This document shows positions 6,332 through 14,663 of a stretch of DNA of 24,708 nucleotides, in pieces (positions within the stretch are counted from its first letter, which is position 1; each line of letters opens with the position of its first letter). The position numbers and the translations under genes are program-made. The DNA is taken from positions 1-24,708 of the IMG/VR virus record IMGVR_UViG_3300021957_000289, one strand, 5' to 3'. The notes under the pieces are model-generated. The model saw only the letters and a program-made list of their open reading frames with translations, was not told the origin of the DNA and did no database searches. This stretch comes from a virus.

Positions 6332-7303
6332 ATGATCGATCTATTGAGTTACATTCCGCAAAAGCGAAAACATACCAGTTCTGGATGGGTAAGTTTCAAT
6401 GCACCTTGTTGTGTTCATCAAGGTGAATCAAAAGACAAGCGTCTTCGTGGTGGAATCAAACAACAGGATGACGATTGGAGTTATCATTGCTTTAACTGTG
6501 GTTTTACAGCAAGTTTTGTTGCTGGACGCAACGTTGGTTACAAAACACGTAAACTATTAGAATGGCTAGGTGTTGATCCAACTGATATTGAAAGGCTCAA
6601 CTTAGAAAGTTTGAAACGTAAAAATTTATTAGATTTAACTGCTGAACGCAATACCATTAAACAAAAACAAATAGACTTTGAAGAACAAGAAATACCCACA
6701 GGTGTTGAACGAATAGATGAGAACAATCGTGGTCACTTTCATTATGTTGAATACCTGCGTAATCGTGGTATAGTGTTTGGTTATCCATTTTTAGTAGATA
6801 AAAAACGTGGACCAAGAGACAGGATTGTTATACCATACACTTACAAAAACAGGATAGTAGGATATACATCACGTTACTTGGATAATCGTACACCAAAGTT
6901 TATAAACAATCAACAACCTGGGTATGTGTTTGGTTACGATTTACAAAAGTCTGACTGGACTAGTGCAATAGTTGTTGAGGGTATATTTGATGCACTAAGT
7001 ATATCCGGATTAGCATGTATGCATGAGACCATTAGCAAAGATCAAGCACAGTTGTTGAAGCAGTTACAACGTAGAATTATAGTAGTACCAGATCAGGACC
7101 GTGCAGGATTAAGTATAATTGATGCCGCAGTAGAACACAAGTTTGAAGTTAGTATACCCGAATGGCCCAAAGATGTAAAAGATGTAAATGATGCAGTGGT
7201 GCGTTTTGGTGTAGCCGAAACACTACATCAAATTCATCAACATGCAGAACGTAGTAAGATAAAAATTGAAATGGCACGTAAACGCCTAGCGAGGATAGTA
7301 TGA
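6332..7303 (+). CDS. 61: DNA primase (T4 gp61-like, zinc finger plus Toprim)
   Basis: 323 aa, close to T4 gp61 (about 340). The N-terminal zinc-binding region has CCVH (26-29) and CFNC (53-56). The Toprim core shows IVVEGIFDA (213-221, catalytic E216), IIVVPDQDRAG (249-259, D254 and D256) and KDVNDA (283-288). It makes the RNA primers for lagging-strand synthesis and works with the gp41-type helicase, whose gene follows with a 4-nt ATGA overlap. Upstream is a 44 bp gap with a promoter-like sequence and no ribosome binding site, which suggests a new leaderless transcription unit starting here and reading into helicase and radical SAM genes. Confidence 0.92.
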   Translation: MIDLLSYIPQKRKHTSSGWVSFNAPCCVHQGESKDKRLRGGIKQQDDDWSYHCFNCGFTASFVAGRNVGYKTRKLLEWLGVDPTDIERLNLESLKRKNLLDLTAERNTIKQKQIDFEEQEIPTGVERIDENNRGHFHYVEYLRNRGIVFGYPFLVDKKRGPRDRIVIPYTYKNRIVGYTSRYLDNRTPKFINNQQPGYVFGYDLQKSDWTSAIVVEGIFDALSISGLACMHETISKDQAQLLKQLQRRIIVVPDQDRAGLSIIDAAVEHKFEVSIPEWPKDVKDVNDAVVRFGVAETLHQIHQHAERSKIKIEMARKRLARIV

Positions 7304-8703
7304 CAGATTATAACTATGATGTACAAAAGTTATTTTTAGAAATGATGATGCATGATGCACAAAGTTTTTTGAGAGTACAAAATATATTCAATACAGAAAA
7401 TTTTGACAGAGACTTGCGTGAAACTGCAAAGTTTATCTATGACCATGCAAACGAACATAAAACACTTCCTGACAGAGCACAGATAAAAGCAGTGACAAAC
7501 GTTGAACTATTGGAGATTCCAGATCTCAATAGTGGACATACAGATTGGTTTTTGAACGAATTTGAAGCATTTACCAGACGTACTGAACTAGAACGTGCCA
7601 TACTTAAAAGTGCAGACCTGTTAGAAAAGGGAGAGTATTCACCAGTTGAGAAACTAATCAAGGATGCAGTACAGATAAGTTTAACAAAGGATCTGGGTAC
7701 AGATTACTTTGAAGATCCTCGTGCAAGACTTGCGGCACTGAAAGACAACAACGGACAGAATTCAACAGGTTGGGCAAACTTAGACAAATTATTGTATGGT
7801 GGGTTTAACAGAGGAGAACTACAGATATTTGCAGGCGGGTCAGGATCAGGTAAAAGTTTGTTCATGCAAAACTTGGCAGTGAACTGGATGGAAGCAGGAC
7901 TCAGCGGAGTATACATTACACTCGAATTGAGTGAAGGGTTGACAGCTATGCGTATTGACAGTATGTTAACAAACACTCCTAGTAAACAGTTGTTCAAAGA
8001 CATTGAAACTGTTGAAATGAAAGTTAAAATGATGGGCAAGAAGTCAGGAAAACTTCAAATAAAATACATGCCTGCACAGAGCACAGTTAACGACATAAGA
8101 GCATTTGTAAAAGAACTAAGCATCAAACAAGGAAAAGAAATAGACTTTATGTGTGTTGACTATTTGGATTTGCTTATGCCAGTAAGTGCAAAAGTATCGC
8201 CAAATGATCTGTTTGTTAAGGACAAGTATGTATCTGAAGAACTGCGTAACCTTGCAAGGGAACTTAACATATTGTTTGTAACTGCTTCACAGTTGAATAG
8301 AAGTGCAGTTGAAGAAATAGAGTTTGATCATTCGCATATATCAGGTGGTATCAGTAAGATCAATACTGCTGACAATGTGTTTGGTATCTTTACAAGCCGT
8401 GCAATGAGAGAACGTGGCAGATATCAGATACAGGCTATGAAGACTAGAAGTAGTTCAGGTGTTGGACAGAAAGTAGACTTGGAGTTTGACATAGAAAGTT
8501 TGCGTATACGTGACTTAGGAGATGATGAAGAATATCAACAGTTTAAGAAACAGAGTTCAAGTATCTATGATCAAATAAAAGCCAAGACACTCACAACTGA
8601 CACTGTAAACGATGCAACTGTGGCAGACGAACCAGGTAAGATTGTTGCTGATGTACAAAGCACAAAACTTAAACAGATGTTAGCAGGTATCAAACAAAAA
8701 TGA
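7300..8703 (+). CDS. 41: replicative DNA helicase (T4 gp41/DnaB family)
   Basis: 467 aa, similar to T4 gp41 (about 475). The N-terminal helical domain spans about 1-150. The RecA-like domain has Walker A GGSGSGKS (179-186), a likely catalytic glutamate in TLELSEG (207-213), Walker B MCVDYLDLL (284-292), motif H3 TASQLNR (328-334) and a C-terminal KTRSSS (381-386) for the arginine-finger/H4 region. It forms the hexameric 5'-3' helicase at the fork and loads primase. The start overlaps the primase stop (ATGA) and the stop overlaps the radical SAM start (ATGA). The C-terminal 60 residues are polar and variable. Confidence 0.95.
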   Translation: MTDYNYDVQKLFLEMMMHDAQSFLRVQNIFNTENFDRDLRETAKFIYDHANEHKTLPDRAQIKAVTNVELLEIPDLNSGHTDWFLNEFEAFTRRTELERAILKSADLLEKGEYSPVEKLIKDAVQISLTKDLGTDYFEDPRARLAALKDNNGQNSTGWANLDKLLYGGFNRGELQIFAGGSGSGKSLFMQNLAVNWMEAGLSGVYITLELSEGLTAMRIDSMLTNTPSKQLFKDIETVEMKVKMMGKKSGKLQIKYMPAQSTVNDIRAFVKELSIKQGKEIDFMCVDYLDLLMPVSAKVSPNDLFVKDKYVSEELRNLARELNILFVTASQLNRSAVEEIEFDHSHISGGISKINTADNVFGIFTSRAMRERGRYQIQAMKTRSSSGVGQKVDLEFDIESLRIRDLGDDEEYQQFKKQSSSIYDQIKAKTLTTDTVNDATVADEPGKIVADVQSTKLKQMLAGIKQK

Positions 8704-9707
8704 TATCTTACAATGAAATTCGTGATGTTCATTTAGAAATTGCATCTTTGTGTAATGCGAGATGTCCTTGGTGTCCTCGAAACTTCTGGGGGTATCCTTA
8801 TAATGGAGGTTATCCTGAAACGTATTTGACATTAGAGCAAACAAAAAAAATATTTTCAAAAAAATTTCTGCTACAATTGAAATCAATTCGTGTTAATGGA
8901 AATTTTGGCGATATTGTGATGAATCCCGAAGGTCAAGATATTATAAAATACTTTAGAGATAATAATCCAAAAATGAATATTTCGATTAACACCAACGGCG
9001 GAGCTAGAAAAGAAGATTTTTGGAAAAGCCTTGCCAGCAGTAGTGCCACGGTTAATTTTGCAATTGATGGATTAGAAGACACCCACAGTTTATATCGTCA
9101 AGATACTTCTTGGAAAACTGTGATTAAAAATGCTAAAACTTTTATTTCAAACGGAGGAAATGCAATTTGGCAGTTTATAGAATTTGATCATAATCGTCAT
9201 CAAATCGAAGAATGTAAACAACTGAGCATTCAACTGGAATTTTCAAAATTTAAAATAGTTGACGAAGGAAGAAACACTGCTCCTGTATTTGACAAGAAAG
9301 GTAACCTGGCTCATACATTAGGATCATACTCAGGAGAAACCAATTTTGAAAAACTTCTTGACAGTAAAAAAACTGATGATATTTTATTAGAAGATATTAT
9401 TCCAGGAAGAAAACCTTGCGCCAGTGTAATCTGTGAAACAAAAAAACTTAAAAGCATTTATATCTCTGCCAATGGAGATGTGTATCCTTGTTGTTACACT
9501 GGGTTTTACCCTAAGACATACGGGAAAGGGCAGTATCATCAAGCTGCCAACAGTCAATTAATTCCAATGATTGAAAAAAATAATGCATTAGTTTACACTT
9601 TGGAACAATGTATTGAATGGTTTGGCAAAGTGGAACAAAGTTGGATACTTAAAGATTATGAAAATGGACGGTTAGTCATTTGCGATGATAACTGTGGTAC
9701 CTGTTAG
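8700..9707 (+). CDS. radical SAM protein with SPASM-like C-terminal cluster domain
   Basis: 335 aa. The radical SAM cluster motif is C18-x3-C22-x2-C25 within LCNARCPWCPR, followed by a TIM-barrel-like part (RVNGNFGD at 64-71, SINTNGG at 95-101, FAIDGLEDTH at 120-129). The C-terminal part has C240, C245, NGDVYPCC (258-265), C304 and a terminal C328/C332/C335 group, the layout of SPASM/twitch domains that bind extra iron-sulfur clusters. Such enzymes modify peptides, proteins or small molecules; no precursor peptide or partner is visible nearby. The gene is coupled to helicase by ATGA. By eye it has more long A and T runs than its neighbours, hinting at separate acquisition. Its 3' end overlaps the opposing polymerase gene by 4 nt. 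Confidence 0.85.
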   Translation: MISYNEIRDVHLEIASLCNARCPWCPRNFWGYPYNGGYPETYLTLEQTKKIFSKKFLLQLKSIRVNGNFGDIVMNPEGQDIIKYFRDNNPKMNISINTNGGARKEDFWKSLASSSATVNFAIDGLEDTHSLYRQDTSWKTVIKNAKTFISNGGNAIWQFIEFDHNRHQIEECKQLSIQLEFSKFKIVDEGRNTAPVFDKKGNLAHTLGSYSGETNFEKLLDSKKTDDILLEDIIPGRKPCASVICETKKLKSIYISANGDVYPCCYTGFYPKTYGKGQYHQAANSQLIPMIEKNNALVYTLEQCIEWFGKVEQSWILKDYENGRLVICDDNCGTC

Positions 9708-11404
9708 CTCTGAACATAGTCGTCAATTGACATCACTTTTACTGATTTGCGTTTTACTTTGAGATACTCGCTGTTGTCTCTGCTGTGTAGTTCTCCTTCT
9801 CCTAAGACTACAGTTCCTTTACCGTATTTCACTGGTTTGTCAACAACAAGATCCACATAGCGACCTTCACCAACACCTAGTGTGATGAAGTGTATATAAC
9901 TTTTTATATCACTTTTAAACACTCTGCTGGCGGCAATTATACCTGCAAACTGAAACTTGTCTAAGAATAAATTTTGCAATCCCATGTTTGGCAAAAAGCC
10001 AGGACTATTCCATGCACCATGTTGTTTGAAACTCTCAACTGGATCTTCTGTAATCCAGTTGTCAAAACCTAGTTCACGCAGATCCCAACCAGCACGTTTT
10101 GCTTCGTTACGATATACCCAACGTGCATATGATCCTTGGCAGTGTTTTAAACAAGCACGCCAAAACTCTTTTGGATTGTATACTTTGTGATATGCTAATG
10201 CCCATATAAGTCTGCCTAAATTAACTGCGTGTGCTCTACACAAGCCAAACCCACTTAGTGATTGCATTTGTTCATAGATATCATGCTTGTCTGGATGATC
10301 ACCTAAGCGTGCCATAAACTGCATCATCTTTTCTTCATTCTTTTTTGCAAAAGCACGACGATACATATCTGCTTCGTATGGTGATATGCCAATCAATTTC
10401 ATTATTTTATGTATGGCATCATCTTCATATACTATTGCATTCTTTTGTATGCCTTTTTCACTCCAGTCACGGAACCAACTGGCCTTGCGTCTGCCTTCCA
10501 TAGCAACTGGACGCACTAATGCACTGGCAAACACACAGTCCTCAACTCCGGTTGGTTGCAATGCACGAAACAGTCTCTTCATAGTTGGCGACTCACCTTG
10601 TGTTACACCAAGTACATCACCTCTACACAACAAATCAGCAACACGTTCATCCTGTTTTGGATATGCATCCAGTCTTGTGTGAGGATCTATTTCTAGTAAC
10701 TGTGATAATCCTCTGTTTGCAAGTATGTCTACTTTTAGATGTTCCAAATCCTCTACTTCGTTTTTGTCAAGCAAGATAAGATTGTCATCACGGAACAGGC
10801 TTTTAGGTAGTGGACGATCAAAAACCAGCACACCACCACAGTGTTTGCTGATACAACGTTTTTTGCCCATGAGTTTGCGTTCAATACGACGTGCTTCTTG
10901 TTCGTCAACGCCTAGTTTTGCGTAGTCTATATCTTTTGGCAGTCTGCCTTTTGCTCCAAGGCGTTTGGCAGCTTCGCGTTTTGCACTCTTCTCTCTGTAA
11001 AGCACATAGTTTGATATCCTAGCACTCTGTGTTGGCCATTTGTCAAACACACGTTGCATTGCAAGTTCTTGTTTGTGATGAGGTATATCAATATCCACAT
11101 CAGGCAAGTCATCTCTGTATGGATTTAAAAATCTTGCTAGTGGTATGTTCCATTCAATTGGATCAACATCAGTTATGCCCATGAGATAGCAAACCAAACT
11201 GCTACCAGCACTGCCTCTGGTCATGTGTGGTATGTCTTCGTTGAGATCAAGTATGAGTCTTATTTTGAGAAAGTAATCTGTAAAACGTTGCTGAAGTATA
11301 ATTTCAAATTCTTCTGCTAGTCTGTTTTGATATTCTTCGCCTTCGGGAGTTGGTCTTCTAAATTGTTCTAATAATAATTGTATCTGTTCTATTTCTGTTT
11401 TCAT
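9704..11404 (-). CDS. family C DNA polymerase core (DnaE/PolC-like, no PHP domain)
   Basis: 566 aa, about half the length of bacterial DnaE. It begins close to the palm. Seen: TRGSAGSSLVCYLMGITDVD (62-81), ARFLNPYRDDLPDVDIDIP (90-108) with catalytic D104 and D106, HCGGVLVF (188-195), LKVDIL with third aspartate D226 (223-228), VTQGESPTMKRL (267-278), IVYEDDAIHKIMKLIG (324-339), YRRAFAKKN (348-356), and a fingers motif GLCRAHAVNLGRLIWALAYH (387-406). The C-terminus looks like an OB-fold (YVDLVVDKP, GTVVLGEGEL). The PHP domain, beta-binding tail and tau-binding region of DnaE are absent or unrecognisable. It probably is a functional phage replicase or repair polymerase. T4-like phages normally use family B gp43, which is not in this window. 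It is the only long gene on this strand here. Confidence 0.9.
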   Translation of the reverse strand: MKTEIEQIQLLLEQFRRPTPEGEEYQNRLAEEFEIILQQRFTDYFLKIRLILDLNEDIPHMTRGSAGSSLVCYLMGITDVDPIEWNIPLARFLNPYRDDLPDVDIDIPHHKQELAMQRVFDKWPTQSARISNYVLYREKSAKREAAKRLGAKGRLPKDIDYAKLGVDEQEARRIERKLMGKKRCISKHCGGVLVFDRPLPKSLFRDDNLILLDKNEVEDLEHLKVDILANRGLSQLLEIDPHTRLDAYPKQDERVADLLCRGDVLGVTQGESPTMKRLFRALQPTGVEDCVFASALVRPVAMEGRRKASWFRDWSEKGIQKNAIVYEDDAIHKIMKLIGISPYEADMYRRAFAKKNEEKMMQFMARLGDHPDKHDIYEQMQSLSGFGLCRAHAVNLGRLIWALAYHKVYNPKEFWRACLKHCQGSYARWVYRNEAKRAGWDLRELGFDNWITEDPVESFKQHGAWNSPGFLPNMGLQNLFLDKFQFAGIIAASRVFKSDIKSYIHFITLGVGEGRYVDLVVDKPVKYGKGTVVLGEGELHSRDNSEYLKVKRKSVKVMSIDDYVQS

Positions 11405-11422
11405 GTTTGCCTATGTTTGCCT
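11403..11422. repeat. tandem 10-bp repeat over the polymerase start
   Basis: Two exact copies of ATGTTTGCCT (plus strand) lie side by side, with a weaker third (AAAGATGCCT, 11423-11432). On the minus strand each reads AGGCAAACAT, and the polymerase ATG is formed by the end of the last copy. Each copy supplies an AGG, so the repeat may place or duplicate the ribosome binding site. Confidence 0.75.
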
Positions 11423-11465
11423 AAAGATGCCTTAATAGGTATATTTACTACAGAATCTATGCTAC

Positions 11466-11473
11466 TATAAATA
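11466..11473 (+). promoter_or_regulatory. late promoter motif TATAAATA
   Basis: An exact T4 late consensus octamer in the divergent intergenic region between the polymerase gene and the late operon that begins at 11517. A second motif lies 27 nt downstream at 11493. Confidence 0.7.
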
Positions 11474-11492
11474 TTTGAATCAGCAAAAACTG

Positions 11493-11500
11493 CTAAATAC
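11493..11500 (+). promoter_or_regulatory. late promoter motif CTAAATAC
   Basis: Lies 16 nt before ATG 11517, with AAAAGGA (11504-11510) between. The context TGCTAAATACTG is identical to that at 20254-20265, before another late gene. Together with 11466 it makes a tandem late promoter for the six-gene operon 11517-18326. Confidence 0.6.
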
Positions 11501-11516
11501 TGCAAAAGGAACAAAA

Positions 11517-11777
11517 ATGCAAAAAAAGACTCGTAGCATCTTTGAAGAATTAGACGGCATCTACGTAGAACGCTATGCTAAACGTCAAGAGCGTGGATAC
11601 ATCGTAGAAAGTCGTGCCAGCAATGTGATTGCCAGTGCTATCCGTTTAATGGAACAGATCGACGAGTTATATGATGCAGAGCAAAGTGAAAATCTACAAC
11701 GCAAACTACTGAATGCTATTCGTTTGCGTGATCCGAGTAAGTTTGCAAGATCAGTGAAAAGAGCCAATGACAAATAG
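11517..11777 (+). CDS. small conserved T4-like phage protein, 86 aa
   Basis: Starts at ATG 11517 behind AAAAGGA; an upstream TTG at 11475 would lie inside the promoter region. The protein is highly charged and helical: KKTRSIFEELDGIYVER, ESRASNVIASAIRLMEQIDE, then LQRKLLNAIRLRDPSKFARS. I recall proteins with the same TRSI-EEL and SRA-NVIASAI signatures in T4-like cyanophages, where the role is unknown. It opens the late operon, suggesting a virion or morphogenesis role. The next gene begins 11 nt before its stop. Confidence 0.8.
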   Translation: MQKKTRSIFEELDGIYVERYAKRQERGYIVESRASNVIASAIRLMEQIDELYDAEQSENLQRKLLNAIRLRDPSKFARSVKRANDK

Positions 11778-12774
11778 ATTAACAGAACAACAACTACAAG
11801 AAGAGCTCTTAGACGAAATTGGTGATTTCTCTAAAGCCATCACTAAAAAAATTGGCCAAGGCCTTGGTGCGGTTCAAGGAGCAGGACAAAAGATCAAAGG
11901 TGTTACTAAGCGTAGTGCTGATGCATTAGGCAAGTCATTCCAACAAGGCAAACAACAAACACAAAAAGCAGTTGCTGGAAAAGATTATAAAGCACCTACT
12001 GCAAAAGCACAAGCACAAGGTCCAGGGTTTCTAAAAAGAGCCGCTGGTGCAGTACAAACTGGAATTGGCAAAGCAGATGCACTTGCACAAAAAACACTGG
12101 ACAAAGTTGACGATGTAACCAGTTATAATTGGCAAAGTGGTCTTCCTGATCGCAGTCAACAAACCTACACCGGTGTTGGGGGTGCAAGTATTGGAAAAAA
12201 CGCTCAAAGTGGTAGTATTACACAACGTAATAAGGCTGCTGGATTGGCTGCAAAGTTACAAAAAACCGATGCCGAAGCACAAAGAAAAGCAGAACTAGAA
12301 AAAAAACTAGGAACAACAGGTGCACAAGCCTCTGCTGCTAACCAGGATCAAAAAGCAATACAGAAAAGCATTGCACGTAATCAAAACAAGCAAGGTCAAG
12401 GAACTGATCCAATTTCGCAAGCAATGAACAAGGGCAAAACAAGTGCAGTGAAGCAAGGCATGGATCAAGCCAATGATGATTGGAAAAAACGCAAACCAAG
12501 TTACATGACCAATGTTCCTAAAAGTCAACAAGCTAAACAGTCAACCGCACCGCAAAGAGACAGTACAGGTAAGATAGTATCAACCACTGCAAAAGACGTT
12601 GCTCAAAAAACAAAAGTTCCTACTGCTAAGATTGGTGGACAAAAAATTGATCTCAATGATCCAAAGATGGCAGGACTACGTGCGGCTATCGAAAAAGCAT
12701 CCCCCGGTACGATAGGTGCAATAGATAAATTAGATGCTCCGAGCAAACAGAAATTGAAGAAAGCAATAGCATGA
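11767..12774 (+). CDS. Lys/Gln/Ala-rich basic protein, 335 aa, late operon
   Basis: ATG 11767 overlaps the previous gene by 11 nt. The protein is low in complexity and dominated by K, Q, A, G and T, with little hydrophobic core: GLGAVQGAGQKIKGVTKRSA (residues 32-51), many QKA/KAQ steps, and a C-terminal part IGGQKIDLNDPKMAGLRAAI that looks more folded. No enzyme motif is visible. Strong positive charge and late context suggest a DNA-associated internal or ejected virion protein, but that is inference. It is followed by ATGA coupling to the 630 aa gene. Confidence 0.7.
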   Translation: MTNRLTEQQLQEELLDEIGDFSKAITKKIGQGLGAVQGAGQKIKGVTKRSADALGKSFQQGKQQTQKAVAGKDYKAPTAKAQAQGPGFLKRAAGAVQTGIGKADALAQKTLDKVDDVTSYNWQSGLPDRSQQTYTGVGGASIGKNAQSGSITQRNKAAGLAAKLQKTDAEAQRKAELEKKLGTTGAQASAANQDQKAIQKSIARNQNKQGQGTDPISQAMNKGKTSAVKQGMDQANDDWKKRKPSYMTNVPKSQQAKQSTAPQRDSTGKIVSTTAKDVAQKTKVPTAKIGGQKIDLNDPKMAGLRAAIEKASPGTIGAIDKLDAPSKQKLKKAIA

Positions 12775-14663
12775 GGATCACCGAATTAAAAAAACATGAA
12801 TCAAGACATGCATTACTAGAAAGTCTTAACCGAACCAATCTCGATACCTATCTTGTTTGGGAAAACGTGGGATATCAACTTCGTGAAGCTGCACTTTCAC
12901 CACAACAGATACAAGGTTTGTTTGCAGAAATAGAAAAAACTGCAACTGAGGCTGGATCAAACCGTACGGCAGTTGGTAAAGGATTAGACAAAGTTAATCA
13001 AGCAATTGTTAAACCTTGGAATGATCTAAAGGCAAAAGTTTACAATTCTGGACCTATGCAAGGCTTTGCACAAAAATATGATGCCGCCGCCGAACAACTG
13101 AAGCAAAGTGCAGGTGGCGACGAAGGTCGTGTAATGCAAGCTGTTAAAAAATATCGTCAGTTTGCAGAGAAACATCCTATTATGCAAGGTTTTATCTATG
13201 CCGCATTGATTGCAGCCGCTGGTGTAAGTGGTGCAGGTTTAGGTGGTGCTGCCGCATTAGGTTTGTTTAAACTTACAGATCAACTGTTACAAGGTAAAGA
13301 CATAAGAAGTGCGTTATACAGTGCAGGTAAAACTGGTGCGTTGGCGGCCGGTGCAAGTACACTTGGCGATCTAGTGCGTGGTGGCGGAGATGCTGTTGGA
13401 GCAACTGCTGATACTGCACAATCAACACAAGGAGGATTTGCTGGTGGAGGAAATAGCCTCGACGGAATCACCGATGTTGACGCCGGAACGGCCGCAGATA
13501 TGCGAGCTGCCGGCATACAAGATATAGCAGGTGCTACTAGTATAGATGATATTGTTGCAGACTTTGATGGTAAACTATCAACTGCTGAAATGAACATGAT
13601 ACAGGATTTGCCAAATCAAGACGGTATACCGCAGAATGTAATTGATCAATACAATGCACAACTAGGACCTATGTATGATGAAAATGGACTGAATCTTGCA
13701 TCATATCAACCAGGACAACCTTTAACACCAGAACAAATGGATGGGTTGATTGACCTTCCAAATCAAGACAATATTCCTGACGATATAATAGATCAATACA
13801 ATAAACAACTACAAAGTCATTTAGACGGTACAACTGGTGGTGATGTTGTTGACCCTGATGAAGTAAGTGGTGGAACAGGTGCTGATAGAACTGCAACTGC
13901 TCAAAGTGGTAGTGTAGGGGATAAAGTTGCACAAGGCAGAGCGGACCTACAAGCAAAAGCTGATCTAGTTGCACCAGGCGGCACAGGCGAAGGTATTGTC
14001 GTACGTGGTGATATACCAATTACAGACCCAGAACTAATAGATCAATTCAACTCACAATTTCCAGGAACACAGGCTATGAGTCCAGAGGCTACACAATGGC
14101 TAAAAGATAACGTACCCGGTGCCGCTGAAAATTTAGATGCAAAAGCCGCTGCTCAAGCAGAAAGACTTAAGAACCTATCTCCAGAGCAACTAGCAAAACG
14201 AAGATCATTGTTGCAGAGCGGACACAGTACTGCGAATGCACTCACAGAAGATCAAATTACAAAACTTTTTGTTGCAGTTGCCTACAAGCAAGATCTTATG
14301 GAAGCACCAGGCGGTATGCTTTCAAACTTAAAACAACAAATTGGTAAAGGTGTTACCAAACTTGGACAAAAAGCTCGTCAAGTCGGTACAAATATCACAA
14401 CTAAAGTAACTGCTGATAAACTTATGAAAGCATGGACAAAAGCCGGCAAACCAACTGACAGTGTACAAATTGCACAATGGCTTACAACTCAAGGCATAGA
14501 CGGAGCAGTGATGCAACAAGCATTTCAAACTGCTGGTATAAAGATGCCTGATCTAAAGAAAATTGCCAGTGATGATCCTGTAATAACACTGGCTCAACAA
14601 ATCAATAGCAATCCTGGAATTAAAAAACAAATACTACAGTATTTAGATGCGGTTACAACATGA
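12771..14663 (+). CDS. large late protein with Gly/Ala-rich hydrophobic segment and internal repeats
   Basis: 630 aa, coupled at both ends by ATGA. The N-terminus (1-130) is helical with a motif MRITELKKHESRHALLESLN. A long small-residue hydrophobic stretch at 137-168 (GFIYAALIAAAGVSGAGLGG) could insert in a membrane. The acidic middle holds a repeat, DLPNQDGIPQNVIDQYNAQL (279-298) and DLPNQDNIPDDIIDQYNKQL (328-347), with a weaker third at 412-430. The C-terminus (545-630) has AWTKAGKPTDSVQIAQWLTT (554-573), a compact helical segment. A membrane-inserting, DNA-ejection or internal virion protein would fit, but no family is recognised. Neighbours in the operon are equally unusual. Confidence 0.7.
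   Translation: MRITELKKHESRHALLESLNRTNLDTYLVWENVGYQLREAALSPQQIQGLFAEIEKTATEAGSNRTAVGKGLDKVNQAIVKPWNDLKAKVYNSGPMQGFAQKYDAAAEQLKQSAGGDEGRVMQAVKKYRQFAEKHPIMQGFIYAALIAAAGVSGAGLGGAAALGLFKLTDQLLQGKDIRSALYSAGKTGALAAGASTLGDLVRGGGDAVGATADTAQSTQGGFAGGGNSLDGITDVDAGTAADMRAAGIQDIAGATSIDDIVADFDGKLSTAEMNMIQDLPNQDGIPQNVIDQYNAQLGPMYDENGLNLASYQPGQPLTPEQMDGLIDLPNQDNIPDDIIDQYNKQLQSHLDGTTGGDVVDPDEVSGGTGADRTATAQSGSVGDKVAQGRADLQAKADLVAPGGTGEGIVVRGDIPITDPELIDQFNSQFPGTQAMSPEATQWLKDNVPGAAENLDAKAAAQAERLKNLSPEQLAKRRSLLQSGHSTANALTEDQITKLFVAVAYKQDLMEAPGGMLSNLKQQIGKGVTKLGQKARQVGTNITTKVTADKLMKAWTKAGKPTDSVQIAQWLTTQGIDGAVMQQAFQTAGIKMPDLKKIASDDPVITLAQQINSNPGIKKQILQYLDAVTT
13599..13817 (+). repeat. protein-level repeat of about 50 codons
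   Basis: Codons at 13599-13667 and 13749-13817 encode near-identical 23-residue blocks (DLPNQD-IP--IIDQYN-QL), each after an acidic EM/EQM helix. Bases are similar but diverged, so the duplication is old. A weaker third unit is at about 14004-14060. Confidence 0.75.

Noticed and set aside
13280-13597. Minus-strand frame rich in Ala/Pro/Ser opposite the 630 aa gene
   Set aside because: It arises from the Gly/Ala-rich coding sequence on the plus strand; no start signals or protein features.
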